Assembly: GCF_033807715.1 (NCBI RefSeq)
Contig: NC_084591.1
Location: forward strand, 43,364,868 to 43,428,867
Reading direction: 5' to 3'
Length of the DNA: 64,000 bases
Source of the DNA: Cololabis saira
Taxonomy: Eukaryota > Chordata > Actinopteri > Beloniformes > Belonidae
Below, one piece after another: positions 1-11,742 of the stretch. The position numbers and the translations under genes are program-made. Position 1 is the stretch's first letter. The number at the start of each line of letters is the position of its first letter. Under the pieces are notes generated by a model that searched no databases, was not told the origin of the DNA, and saw nothing but the letters and a program-made list of their open reading frames with translations.

Positions 1-1507
1 GCGACACCGCAGCCAGAGACGGGTGATCAGGTGCAGTTTTGCCTTCATGCAATCACCGACTGCAAACGTGAAGGTAAGAGCATTGTAGAACACCAGCTGT
101 CAAACGAGAGGGGCAGCTGTTCCCTGCACACGGTGAGCCAGGCTTTACAGAACAACAACAATAACCTGCAGCCGCTCCGTTCACTATCTCAGCCTCTGAC
201 ACGAATGTCATTATTCGCTCGCGCACGCTGGTCAATAAAAATGTGATGGTGTCGCCGACTCGCTTTCTGAAGGCGCAGAGTCCTGAGCTGCAGACAAACA
301 AAGAAAGATGTGGCTCCGCTCGGCAATAAGCGCCGTATCTGCGTTGTTTCCACGAACATGTCTAATAAGGCTATTACGTGCATGAGTGGTCGGCCGTGTA
401 CGCATCCAGTCATTAGTGTTATTTAACCTCTACATTTCATTTTCATGAAAACAGGCCTATGGAGCGAGTAGAGAGAAAGAAAAAAAAACACAGGTTTCAC
501 AGCCACGATAGTTATTACAGTGAACGACTTTCTGTCAAGCGCATTACACACACACAAAGAGCAGCACTTAGCACCCAGTTAAGAGCTATTTCAGGGACAC
601 CTTTTATTTCCTCCTGCAAACAGCGTGTCAGCACCTCTCGCCACTGACGCTTCAATCTGTTCCATTAAGCGCTAACGAGTCGCGGTGAGAAGGGAATGCT
701 GTCACACCAAATTACAAGAATACAGCCGTAATCAGCTCTCAGTATGAAGCTCCTCGTCTCCCCACGTCCCGGCCGGCAGGAGGCCAGAACTCAGATCATC
801 TCTCCTACATGCAGGTAATAGACGACATCATTTGCAGAAGATGGACAAGAAGAGTAGAAAATAAATAAAAATAAAGAATGTGTGGAATTTCTGTTTAGAA
901 GTGGGGACAAATAAAGTAAAACAAAATAATGACAAATAGAGAAATAAGAGGAACACAACTGTGACAAAGGAAATAAATGACAAAAAAGAGAGTATGCGGT
1001 AAAAATGTGAGAATGAAAAGATAAGAAGAGAATAAGAAAGCAGGTTGCAGGTAGCATGAGTGAATGATTCAGTGACCCCCCCCCCCCTCTCCCCCATTCC
1101 TTTATCTGTTTATGTCGGTTGGTATCACCTTTTCTTCTGCAGTGTTTACTCTCACTGCACGATGACCAGAACAAACACCGACTCGCTTCAGTCTGGTTCC
1201 TGCTGTGTGCGGACGCATGTGTGAGCGTCAACAAACAAATCAGAACCGAGCTGGAGGGGATAGCTGTGAGAGCCCTCGTCCCGCGAGCTCCTCTCAACAA
1301 CACACACCGACGGGACGTGGCTCCACTGCTGACCTGGACGTCTGTAATCCTTTTATCTCATCTCCAGGTCTGTGTGAAATACATGGACCGCTCTCACCTT
1401 GAACCAGGACCGTGTACTGGCCGGGGCCGGGGGCAACAGAGCCCACAGACGCATCACTGCATGTGGTTTTAACATCCCTTTAGTGTACTCTGCAGCGCTC
1501 CAGAGAC
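1..1507. other. Intron, no feature recognised
   Basis: I see no exon of the CAPS gene and no recognisable repeat. 860-1060 is purine-rich on the plus strand, which produces a meaningless serine- and leucine-rich open frame on the minus strand. A C-run lies at 1077-1086. Confidence 0.5.
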
Positions 1508-1511
1508 TTAA

Positions 1512-2331
1512 AGGGGACCTATTATGAAAAACAGGTTTTCTCTTGCTTTAACATATATAAAGTGGTCTCCCCTCAGCCTGCCAACTCAGAGAAGGAGGAA
1601 AGCAACCAAATTCTGCAGTGTCTGTACAGCCGCCCTGATGAGGCATCCAGTGTGATGTGGATCTACGAGCCGTTCAGATTCTGCTCATTTTCGTTACGTA
1701 ACCAAAATGCAAACCTCGCCCACAACTATAAAACCGTGTAACTGCATGAGAGCGTCCGACTATCGTAGCACTGTGTGACATCGTCTCTCTGTCCATCTCC
1801 CTCCAGCAGCTGCCACTTTATTGAGGTTTTTGTAGTGAAATGAGGAGGAATCATAGAGATAACTTCTCATTTCAACTAACTGGATCAGCCGTTCCTCATC
1901 CATGACTGTTTCCTACAGCGCTTTCAACCGGCTTTCAACGCGAGCGACAGGAATAGAATAGAAGCAGGGCGTCCGACAAATGTTTAGCTCAAAACGGCAC
2001 TGCGCAGTTAGGACAGTCCAATAGAAAATAAAGCAAATGGATGGATGGAATTGATTTTGTCGCTGACGCTCGCTCGCATCGCATGCAGTTATGACACGGT
2101 GTAACTCCGCCAGCCGGAGCTTCCATCATTTATCTGTAGCGGTGTATCGCGTCATTCAGGCAGCCAATCAGCACAGGGCCTCATTATCATAGCCCCGCCC
2201 ACTCAGAATCCCTCATAGATAATGAGGTTAGAGAATGAGATGATAAAGACATGGTTTAGAGGCTGAATTTCTAATTTATTTAGCAAAAAAAGCTTTAAAA
2301 AAAAGACATTAGATGCCATAATAGGTCCCCT
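1512..2331 (+). mobile_element. TTAA-flanked non-autonomous DNA transposon, family 1, copy 1
   Basis: An 820-bp element bounded by TTAA on both sides (1508-1511 and 2332-2335). Its terminal inverted repeats are AGGGGACCTATTATG at the left and CATAATAGGTCCCCT at the right. A TTAA duplication with short inverted ends is the piggyBac pattern. No transposase frame is present. Two further copies lie at 2931-3775 and 11743-12679, both in the opposite orientation. Confidence 0.85.
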
Positions 2332-2335
2332 TTAA

Positions 2336-2926
2336 TAACTGTTTGGTGTTCATTCTGTGTTGACAAAGGTTGTTGTAAACAAGAGATGGTGCTTGTGAAG
2401 GCACTGTAACACGCCAACCAGTGTTTCCAAACAAGCCCAGAACAACTCCGAGGTTAAGGTTTTGAGATTTGATTTGAAGTTATTTTCCCCGGACAAAGAA
2501 AGTGTTTTACACGAGCTGAACAATGTAAATGCAAGGCATATTATTTCCTTTATCTACGTGTGTGTGTATGCATTTATGTATATTATAAATAAGAAAGCGT
2601 GAAATACCTTGGAGCATTTATGAAAGCATTCAAAGAAAACTAGAATAATTGATGTCACTATAGAGGGGATTTAGGTCCCACATGACAAGTGAAAGTAAAA
2701 GACTTCAGTTTCAAAGAAAGCAGGTACAGTATACCCTCTGCGGATGTAGTGAAAGTTCATCTGATACCATGTCTTCCTGCATCTTGGAATATATCCCATG
2801 TGCCTCATGTTCGGCTTCTTTAGATCTGCTCGTCTTTTTTCTCACTCGAGTCCCTTCTTGAGGCCGTCCTGGTTATCTTATAACTCCAGTGAACAGTGCT
2901 ACAGTGAGTTCTTTACTTAAAGGGGA
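2336..2926. other. Intron between two inverted TTAA elements
   Basis: About 590 bp without a recognised feature. It separates two copies of the same transposon that lie in opposite orientation. Confidence 0.5.
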
Positions 2927-2930
2927 CCTA

Positions 2931-3775
2931 TTTTGGCATCTAATCCCTATTTTAAACAGGCCTTGGATGTCTTAAAAACAAGCTTTTGATTGTTTTTGCT
3001 AAATAAATTAGAGATTCAGCCTCTGAGCCATTGCTTTATCATCCCATTCTCTAACCTCATTATCTATGTGGGATTCTGAGTGGGCGGGGCTATGATAATG
3101 AGGCTCTGTGCTGATTGGCTGCCTGAATGACGCGATACACCGCTACGAAAAAAAGGCGGAAGCTCCGGCCGGCGGAGTTATTTACACCGTGTCCTAACTG
3201 CATGCGATGCGAGCGAGCGTCAGCGACAAAATCAATTCCATCCATCCATTTGCTTTATTTTCTATTGGACTGTCCTAACTGCGCAGTGCCGTTTTGAGCT
3301 AAACATTTGTCGGACGCCCTGCTTCTATTCTATTCCTGTCGCTCGCGTTGAAAGCCGGTTGAAAGCGCTGTAGGAAACAGTCATGGATGAGGAACGGCTG
3401 ATCCAGTTAGTTGAAATGAGAAGTTATCTCTATGATTCCTCCTCATTTCACTACAAAAACCTCAATAAAGTGGCAGCTGCTGGAGGGAGATGGACAGAGA
3501 GCGTCCGATGTCACGCAGTGCTACGATAGTCGGACGCTAATGCAGGTACACGGTTTTATAGTTGTGGGCGAGGTTTGCATTTTGGTTACGTAACAAAAAT
3601 GCGCAGAATCTGAACGGCTCGTAGATCCACATCACACTGGACGGATCATCCGGGCGGCTGTACAGACACTGCAGAATCTGGTTGCTTTCCTCCTTGTCTG
3701 AGTTGGCAGGCTGAGGGGAGACCACTTTATATATGTTAAAGCAAGAGAAAACCTGTTGTTCATAATAGGTCCCCT
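2931..3775 (-). mobile_element. TTAA-flanked non-autonomous DNA transposon, family 1, copy 2
   Basis: An 845-bp element, reverse orientation relative to copy 1, with TTAA at 2927-2930 and 3776-3779. The ends are AGGGGACCTATTTTG and CATAATAGGTCCCCT. Internal sequence around 3060-3760 is the close reverse complement of 1520-2230, including the words GCTATGATAATGAGG and GAGACCACTTTATATA. It ends about 150 bp from the last visible cadps2 exon. Confidence 0.85.
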
Positions 3776-3921
3776 TTAAGGCGTCTGTTTTCACATTTGC
3801 TTTAAAACACCCCGCAGAGCTCTGGACACTCCACCTCATCTCTTATCTGCTGTTTTTCCTTTCAGTACAATTTGTCAAGTTTCAAGTCATTCAAATAGAC
3901 CTGCTGGGAATGAGAACCTAC

Positions 3922-4122
3922 TGATAGGGGATGCTGGTTTCTGGTTCCCTCCTCTGGAGATGGCGGTTTTGTTCTGCAGCGGTGGGACGGGTTTGTAGGA
4001 CTGGCCGGTGGCTCGGTACATCGCCTGCACCCACAGCGCTCTGTCCTGCTCGTCGTCACAAGCAAACATCACCAGGTCTCCTTCCTTCACCGCATTAAAG
4101 AACACCCGACCGCCCTGCAGAC
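3922..4122 (-). CDS. cadps2: cadps2 exon i: end of PH domain and linker
   Basis: 201 bp. The first two bases complete glycine, then [40 protein letters not shown] and SYKPVPPLQ, followed by the linker [17 protein letters not shown]. The acceptor is cag at 4125-4123. The 3' end is less certain: gtaggt at 3921-3916 fits best, but gttctc three bases further on is possible. DDEQDR and [11 protein letters not shown] are the C-terminal helix of the PH domain. The next expected exon (the HGMDEFIS region) is not found between 1 and 3900. Confidence 0.88.
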
Positions 4123-4940
4123 CTGCGGATAACAAGGAGGAGGAAGGGAAGAACATGAAGGTGGAGCTATTTCTGCACATTTCTTGATACGTTGATAATG
4201 ATTTAATGTGTGTCTCATTTCATTTGATGACTTCTTTCATTCTTAACCCTTAAAATGATCAAACCCTTCCTTTTTTTTTTTATTCTGTATATGTGGACCT
4301 TTGCTCAGGATGTTCTACTCTATTAGTCTGATATTGTGGGACTTTATATCAATGGGGTGGAACGTGGAAGAAGAAACAGCTTCTTATTTATCAACTCTTA
4401 CCATTTTCATTGTTGATTAAATAACAGAAAACATCTCTAAGATGCTATAAGTTTATCTGAAACAGATAAACTTTTTCAATGTGGACGAATGTCTACGATT
4501 ATTACAAAAAAAGCTCATAGAGGTCGTTTAATATTCTCCAATTACCCACTTTTGAAATTCCAATGATTGTATTGACTGCCCTATAAAACAACATAACATA
4601 ACAACATTTAATAACAAACTCTTCTGCCGAGATTTTACGACGTGGGCTGACAAATGCCTACCGTAAGAATTTGACATATTTGTGGCAACAAAGGCCATCT
4701 TTTTTTGTGAAAGGGAGAAAGTGAAGATGTTTGGTATCTGAGTGTGGTAAGGGGGGGGCTTGCTGTGCACACTGTTGGACACTTTTTCAAAGCTGTCAAA
4801 GTTACACTTCAACATTACCAGCACTGCAGCAGTCCTCGGTCTTAATGTGTGCACTAAACAGGACCACCAGTTGTTTCTCAACAGCACCATGTGTCCCTTA
4901 CAAAAGGATTTGCAGGCTGTGCACAAGAGCATAAGATAAC
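4123..4940. other. Intron between cadps2 exons h and i, unassigned
   Basis: AT-rich intron sequence with no exon and no repeat that I recognise. It ends at the CTG that starts the Harbinger-like element. Confidence 0.45.
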
Positions 4941-4943
4941 CTG

Positions 4944-6006
4944 TAGCCGGATTCACCAATATGTTCTTAAGAACGATCTTAAGAAATGTCTTAAGATCTA
5001 AAATTAAGAAGTTCATAAGAAAGTTCTTAAGTGCAATTCCTCAATATTTTCTTAAGAACCGTCTTAAGAACTGTAATTTCTTACGAATTTCTTATTTTTA
5101 TTCTTATTTTTCCTACTTAAGAACTTCTTAAAATATGTCATTGCATTGCACGTGCCAACAAACACAACAACAACAAACATTTATACAGGTAGTTTGCGTT
5201 TTAACCGTCAGTCACTCACTAAACATGGAGAAGGAGAAAAAGAGATGCAGGAACTTTTCAAGGTTATGGTGGATGAGATTAATGTGCGAAAAAAATTACT
5301 ATTGGGGAAAATTTCTAATAATTAACTAGCACGCTAACAAACAGTTAACAGACTCTTTGTGTAATTAATTACAAAGTATATCCTCAAACTATGACCTACT
5401 AGTCTAAACTTGTCTAAAATGTGTTGAAAAAGGTGATATTAGAGAAATTTTAAGACAGGACAAGGTTGTCTTAAAGTTAAGAAAAAAGTCAAGAACAAAT
5501 TTGAGAACTTTTATTTCAAGAATACCATTTATTCTTAAGTTTTTCTTAAGAAGAAACTTAAAGGAGCATGAGGCTCCTTTTAAGAAATGAGACTCATTAG
5601 CGCCACCCTTCACCACGACGGCCGTCGGGGGTACTGCAGCCAACAGTGAAGCGGGAAATTCGGAGTCCGAATTGCAGCACATTTTGCAGCACACAGCCTG
5701 TTCAAGGCAACGGAGAGATACACTAGAGGGCTCATTCTTTTTGGTTTGGAACGCTTCATCTGACATTATTACTAGAAAACTTAAAACGTATACCAATTTT
5801 TTTCATAAATCCTGCCTCAAGCTCCTTTAAGAAGAAAGTTGAGAAAATACTTTTTTGGAGAATATGACTTCTTTTCTGGGGGCATAGCGGGTATAGATAA
5901 TGGATGGATGGATGACTTCTTCTCTTTTCTTCTTAAGACTGAACTTAAGAAAATAATGACACTTAAGAAGATTTTTTTTCTTAAGAATGTTTTGTGAATC
6001 CGGCCC
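4944..6006 (+). mobile_element. PIF/Harbinger-like element with Myb/SANT remnant
   Basis: A 1,063-bp element flanked by CTG (4941-4943 and 6007-6009). Its inverted ends are GCCGGATTCAC near the left and GTGAATCCGGCCC at the right, followed inward by many CTTAAGAA words. At 5225-5325 the plus strand encodes MEKEKKRCRNFS and then, in another frame, KVMVDEINVRKKLLLGKF. This resembles the start of the Myb/SANT-like DNA-binding protein of Harbinger transposons. A 3-bp duplication of CWG type fits the same superfamily. A TTAA element is inserted at 5562-5826, and a (GGAT)n retrotransposon tail lies at about 5890-5912. Confidence 0.6.
5562..5826. mobile_element. TTAA-flanked element, family 2, copy 1
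   Basis: A 265-bp insertion with TTAA at 5558-5561 and 5827-5830. The ends are AGGAGCATGAGGC and GCCTCAAGCTCCT. It is nested in the Harbinger-like element. It shares the internal words GACGGCCGTCGGGGGTAC and GCAGCCAACAGTGAAGC with the copy at 28074-28281. Confidence 0.8.
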
Positions 6007-6059
6007 CTGGTTTGCAGACTCCCAGGTGAGGTTCAGTGTGTGTTGATATGCACATCTAC

Positions 6060-6168
6060 CTGGCTGAGAGTCGCAGTAGTCCACCGTGTAGCCCTCCAGC
6101 TGCATCAGCTCCTGAGGCTCAGCTTTCTTTTCCCTGTAGCTGCACATGGCAAACGTGTACTGGCTTAC
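6060..6168 (-). CDS. cadps2: cadps2 exon h: PH domain
   Basis: 109 bp, entering in phase 0 and leaving after the first base of a glycine codon. It reads [20 protein letters not shown], then [16 protein letters not shown] plus G. The acceptor is cag at 6171-6169 and the donor gtagat at 6059-6054. [12 protein letters not shown] is CADPS2-like. A Harbinger-like element ends at 6006, about 50 bp past the donor. Confidence 0.93.
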
Positions 6169-6857
6169 CTGAAGGACAAAGATACACACTGATCAATGCA
6201 CGGCGTGCACACACTTCAGAAGCTGCACAGAGTCTCCAGAGGGGGTTCAGCTTCATGTTTCATGTGGTTCAGTTTCCAGACAGAAAGATACATGTCAGAG
6301 AGAATTCAAGTCAGGTATTTGCTCATAAGTACAGCCTGTTGTGAACGTCCGGAGCAACGGCAACTGTACCTGCTCACATAAGATCTCATCCAGTAGCACC
6401 ATGAAAGTATGTGCAGTTAAAGGTGTCAACATGAATATGTGCAGCCACAAAAAAACGTGTTGATGTAAATATGGATGTCCCACAGTGACATAACACGGCC
6501 TAGAAAGATAATAAAATAATGAACAAAACACCAGTTTTGTTGGTTGCTTTAAGCTGCATGGGTCAGTAATTCATATTTTGTCAAACAGTCTCTATTCTAT
6601 TTAGAAATCCATGTTGTGTAATCAATGAACACACTGATACAATCGACTGCAGGAATTCTACCAGAGATTGTGTGATCAGTAAAAGCTTAAATGTAGATTG
6701 AAGCTCGAGGAAAAGAAAAAAAAAAAAAACTTTAAAAACAGGTTTTAGGAAAGACAGTTAAGCAGCCAGAACATATACCTTCATGTCTGTGGCGCACAAT
6801 GCCCTTCCTGAGAACACGGTCTGATTAATCACATCATCATCATACATCGCATCGTAC

Positions 6858-6924
6858 CTGAACAAGAACAAAATATCTCCTTTTCCATCGTTTCCAGACT
6901 CTCTGTCCCAGAGCGTACAGGTAC
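6858..6924 (-). CDS. cadps2: cadps2 exon g: start of PH domain
   Basis: A short 67-bp exon: one base completing glycine, then 22 codons reading YLYALGQRVWKRWKKRYFVL then VQ. The acceptor is cag at 6927-6925 and the donor gtacga at 6857-6852. The basic WKRWKKRYF strand is the first part of the PH domain that binds phosphoinositide. The correct frame is not the longest open frame here, so an ORF-only reading would miss it. YLYALGQ matches CADPS2 rather than the YLWAIGK of CADPS. Confidence 0.92.
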
Positions 6925-7030
6925 CTGGATCCAAAGAGACACATGACACACTTCAAGAAATATCTCACACCTGGCAGTTCCTAGAAAATAGAAAATATAT
7001 CACTATTTTGAGGTAGAAATTGTAGTTACA

Positions 7031-7448
7031 AAGGTACACTGCAAAAACTCAAAATCTTACCAGGAATATTTGTCTTATTTCTAGTTAAAATGTCTCATTT
7101 TTAGTCAAAAAATCTCATTACACTTAAAACAAGAGTCATTACAAGAAAAATAACTTTTTATTTGACAATTTTCACCTTTTTCAAGTAAATTTTCACTTGA
7201 AATAAGCAGAAAAATCTGCCAGTGGAACAAGATTTATCTTCTCATTACAAGCAAAAAAATCTTGTTCCACTGGCAGATATTTCTACTTATTTAAGTGAAA
7301 ATCTACTTGAAACAGGTGAAAATTGTTTTTTTTTTCCAGTGATGAGTCTTGTTTTAAGTGTAATTAGATTTTTTTTTTACAAAAAATTAGACATTTTAAC
7401 TAGAAATAAGACAAATGTTCTTGTTAAGATTTTGAGTTTTTGCAGTGT
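7031..7448. mobile_element. Foldback element (CACTGCAAAAACTC family), copy 1
   Basis: A nearly complete palindrome: ACACTGCAAAAACTC at 7037 and GAGTTTTTGCAGTGT at 7448, with the two halves complementary through their length (centre about 7240-7260). It contains no protein frame. A perfect 13-bp direct repeat, aattgtagttaca, flanks it at 7018-7030 and 7449-7461. Copies also occur at 16514-16916 and 63136-63440. Confidence 0.8.
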
Positions 7449-7461
7449 AATTGTAGTTACA

Positions 7462-10400
7462 GTCTCTATTTACTCACAGATGAGGATCATTTGGGGAAAA
7501 AGAAACATTTTAACAACAAAACTCATCTGGTGTTAGAATTGACCTTGAAGCCTTTTTAGGTAAACACTACAATAAACGTCACCCATGATGATGATGGGTT
7601 AGTCCTCTGGATTAAATGTCTTACAGTGACGAGAAGAAAAGACTGGAACCAAAACACAGAGAGCTGTAAGAGGAAAATGAAAGAATGAGCAGCATTCCTG
7701 GCTGCTCCACACCCTCCCTGAAGCGTAGAATAGAGGCAAGCGGAAGAATGGGAAATCAATCGATTGACAGACTTTTCTTCAGCCTTGCCGGCCGCCATTA
7801 AGGGAGAGGTCTTCCGTTAAGGTTGCTGCGCGTCTGGAAGGAGACTGACCCACTCAGCTCGACTCTGAGAACATGTGACAGCGCTCACCAGCCACTTGTG
7901 ACAATTATTGGGCCTATTGCCCTTCCTGCAGTTTCCAGCATCCATCTAGACAGCTACACGTGTCAACGCCCCAGAAGCCGCTGACAGAGATACAGACGAG
8001 ATGCAGGACTTGTTTTATTCACACAAAATAAAAAATACAATTTTTTTTATTTTATTATTAATTTATTTTTTATTATTATTATTTTTTGTTATTATTTATT
8101 TATTTTATTTTTTACTATTTTTTATACTATTTTATTCATTCAATTAATCGCTCAGTTATTTATTTGACTAGATAGACTGTACTAATAAAATCATTTGATT
8201 AGGCTGCAAACACAATCTGAACAACTAACACTTTTTAATTATCCGTATAAAAGGAGGGAAAAAATCCACCTTTTAAGGACTTGACATTTTTAAATGATTA
8301 ATTTTACCGAAGAACTGTAGAGGCCTCAAACTTTCACTGTCCTTCCGGTACTGTAAATCTGTATATCTACTTTTACTGTTCATTATCAGACTTCCACTAT
8401 TTCAGTGTTTTTCAGCACATTTATCTGAAAAGTATTTCCTGTTCGTCTCCTGTTTCGTTCAGTTATTATCTTCATGCAAAACAATTAAATAAAATGAAAT
8501 AAACAGATATCACTAGAGAGCAATAACTAGCAACATTTTAGGAATGCTCATTTGTTTTTGAGCAACAGCAAAACAAAACAATTACAGACTTTCATTCAAA
8601 TCTGTGACGGTAAGATCAATAAAATAATTATGATAAAAACAAAGTGCAAATTGTCAGACTGTCCATTTGTGGAAACTAGTATACTAATCACTTCATTAAA
8701 ATAATTTAAAAGGATTCATGCATAAATATTTAGACACATTATAAAAATGTATACAATTTGAAAACGACTGCAGGCTACCGTTGTGTCCACTGTTCAGGTA
8801 AAATAACAGCAAAAATTAAAACAGAACATCTAACAAATAATATTTTTTTTTTCTTTTAAACAGTTTTTGGAGTAAAATGATTTGTGTTTGCAGAGAAAAT
8901 GCTTACGTATTTCAAGAAAATATGACCCTAAAATATGTCCCTGCCTCAGCCACCTACTAAGTTCTCTAACCTGCAGACGGTCCAGGAGTTTACATTTTTA
9001 TTTATTTAAATTTTACACTTTCATCAAAATGTATTCATATTCAAAATGCATTAATATATTTAACTGCATGGATCAAACAAATTCAGAACTGAACTCTGAA
9101 AATAATAAACTATATATTAAGCAATAAAGACGGAAGTGGAGCTGATCGCACGCAGACAGAAACCCACTCTGACCCCTAGTGGACAATCGTGAAAATAACA
9201 TGTTCAGCCTCTTCCTGCAGGATTCTGTTTGCAGTTATACATGTATGTTCCCTTCAACAAAAGTTGGGGAAGATCAGGTCAAGAACAGAAGCAGCATAGA
9301 GAAGCTCAGTTTGTTTCTTTCTTCTCCATACTTCTTCACTTCAGTATCTCTCGTTTGACTTGAAGGACGTGAGGAATATCATCGTGTTCAGTGCTGACGT
9401 TCTATCCCTGGCTAAAGATGTGGAAACACCACTCCAGAAGATATTCATTCTAGTTTTTTTTAAATGGGGGGGTGGTGAAAAAAGTAAAGAAAGAAATACA
9501 ATAATGAAAAAAAAATACTTTATCTAACTGCTGCTAAAACATAACTAAAAAATAAATAAATAAAAGTTGAAAGTGAAATTGCAGATCCACTCCCCATCTG
9601 CAGTCTGTCTTTTCCCTTTACACTGTTATCTTACATACAGTATTCATGAAAGGTTTATGTTGGGCTTCCCTGCGTGTAAATCTTATGTTCCCTATCCGTC
9701 TATTTCACAATGACACTGATACTTTGGTGACAAACATTATTTTTGTTGTATTTTTAATTTCTTATTGCTTTGAGTTTTGTGTCCCGACAGTTTGACGTCT
9801 AACTGTGCGCAACTATAAAGATCCAGTAAACTCTCTGTAAACGGCAGGTTAATTTGCAGTATTTAGACCTGGACATGTGTTTCTTCTGTAAGTGCTGTTG
9901 GCTGTTATTATAGTTGTTGTTGATGTTCTTTTTCCTTCATTTTCCATCTTTGACCTGAACGTCGATTGCCAAAACTATTTATCTTTTGGTATATTTTAGT
10001 AAGCTGTTGAAATACGAATTGTGCCATAAATGTTTTTCATTTCCAAGATTTGACAGAAAAATGAATATTCCCCTCGAGTTATAATTCACTAGTCTTGCCT
10101 GGAGTTGTACAGCAAAAAACTGGAAGGCAGAAAAAAGATACAACTGGGAACCAAACCAAAAAAAAGTACAGTAAACAGAAATAACAAAAGAAAAACAAGA
10201 AAAACACAAAGTTTGTATTTGCTGATTAAATCAAGAGAAATCTGTAAACACTAGAGGCTCCAGGCTCCAGCTGTGACTTAAATGATAAAAGTTCTCTTGT
10301 AAGTACAGCAGTTTCTTCTCCAAGAATGGCAGCAGCTTTGAAAACAAAGATTTGCTGCCATCTGCTGGCCACCACGAAGAACTGCGGTTGTTGGAACAAT

Positions 10401-11339
10401 TTCTACTCTGAATCAACAGCATGGAATCCACCTCCCATACAAACAAAATTAACATGAATATTATTTATCCAAGTTAAAGGGGTTCATGGAACTGAATCAA
10501 TGTATGGACATTTCACTTTATCTCTCTTGCTCTCTTAAAAAAAAAAGAAAATAGAGAATAATTCACAGCAGGAACTAAGTGCTCTTTTAATGTTAAGAAA
10601 AGCGAGTGCGCGCATGGGACAGGGCGGGGGGGGGGCGTCTGGGGGCGGTTCTTTCCCTTCCTGGACCTGGACCAATCCGTATCATTCGGACCGAATGGGC
10701 GGGGCTTAGAGGTGCCTCTTTCAAAATTCTTGCTAGCTCTTCCGGATCAGGGAGAATACCTTTAACTAGTGGAAAAGATGAAGAGTTCTGTATATTTTCT
10801 TAAAGGATTGTGTGCAATCAGATGTAAAATATGTAAAAACCCTAAAATAATTTGGAGTAGTGCCTCTCTAATTGGAATACTTTGGAAATGTGCATGCTGG
10901 CTTCACAGAGACTCATCAGCTCACAATAAAGAGGAATCTACTGTATGTGTCAGATTTTCACAGAAGTGATTTCAAATCAGCCCACACCTGGCAAAAGTCT
11001 GGTTGTCTTATTTAACCAGGAGGTGGCAATGTTGGTCTGATTTTGGCCTTTTTCTAGCCAGTCATTTCTTTCAGCATCGTCAAGTATTACAAATGTCATC
11101 ATGGAAAAACAAAACATTATATTAAATAGAGTTGTGCCCTATTCCTTCAATATATTTACATTCAATTCATAATCACCGTTATAATTTCTGTTTAAGAAGA
11201 AACACATGTTGTGTACCATATGAGCTGCAAAACCTTGTTTCTTATTATTTTCTCTCTCCCAATTCTTTCACTTCTCCATGGGTCATACAATCCAGACGCA
11301 AAAAAATCAATTAAAAAGAGGAATGAACCTCGTACTCAC
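7462..11339. other. Long AT-rich intron segment between cadps2 exons f and g
   Basis: Nearly 3.9 kb without an exon. It contains a T/A-rich low-complexity tract (8034-8130), several A-runs, and a short GC-rich fragment at about 10600-10700 (aagcgagtgcgcgcatggga) that matches 41868-41890 inside another element. Otherwise I recognise nothing. Confidence 0.45.
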
Positions 11340-11479
11340 CCGCTGTGCTTCATGTTGGCAGGTTTGTCCATGCGCACAGCCAGCTTGATCCTCAGATCTG
11401 TGTCCTGGCTGTTCTTAGGGACAACCATCCGATGGAGCTCTGCCTGCTTCGGTCCACTGGTGGTGGGGCTTAGGACCAC
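11340..11479 (-). CDS. cadps2: cadps2 exon f: end of C2-like region, entry to PH domain
   Basis: 140 bp starting in phase 0 and ending after two bases of a glycine codon. It reads [20 protein letters not shown], then [20 protein letters not shown], then ANMKHS and GG of the next codon. The acceptor is cag at 11482-11480 and the donor gtgagt at 11339-11334. [13 protein letters not shown] is the CADPS2-like form (CADPS has a SEWHKM-type sequence here), the strongest local evidence for the paralog. Confidence 0.93.
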
Positions 11480-11742
11480 CTGAAGGATAATCAATGAAAA
11501 ATAAAAGTTCACTTCCTAAACCTCCTATTTCAAAACTCAAATTCATCTGCAGAGCCAGCTACTGCATTAGCAATCTCTGAGCTCGACAAGCTTTCCAAAG
11601 TATCCAGTTGGTGGCCTGCTGGGAGCTCTGCTCGAAGGTGCACACCACCACTGACTTGATTGTTCCTACATCAAGGTGATAAGAGATGAGGACTCGCTTT
11701 TCATTTATGGCCTAGTAAATAAAAAAAATAAATAAAAGTTAA

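Noticed and set aside
791..1303. 170-residue minus-strand open frame
   Set aside because: It arises from a purine-rich stretch; the protein is serine/leucine/phenylalanine-rich without motifs, and it does not match the next CAPS exon.
1..3900. Downstream MUN-domain exons
   Set aside because: No minus-strand stretch resembling HGMDEFIS, LGWFSPGQVFVLDEY or similar family words is present.
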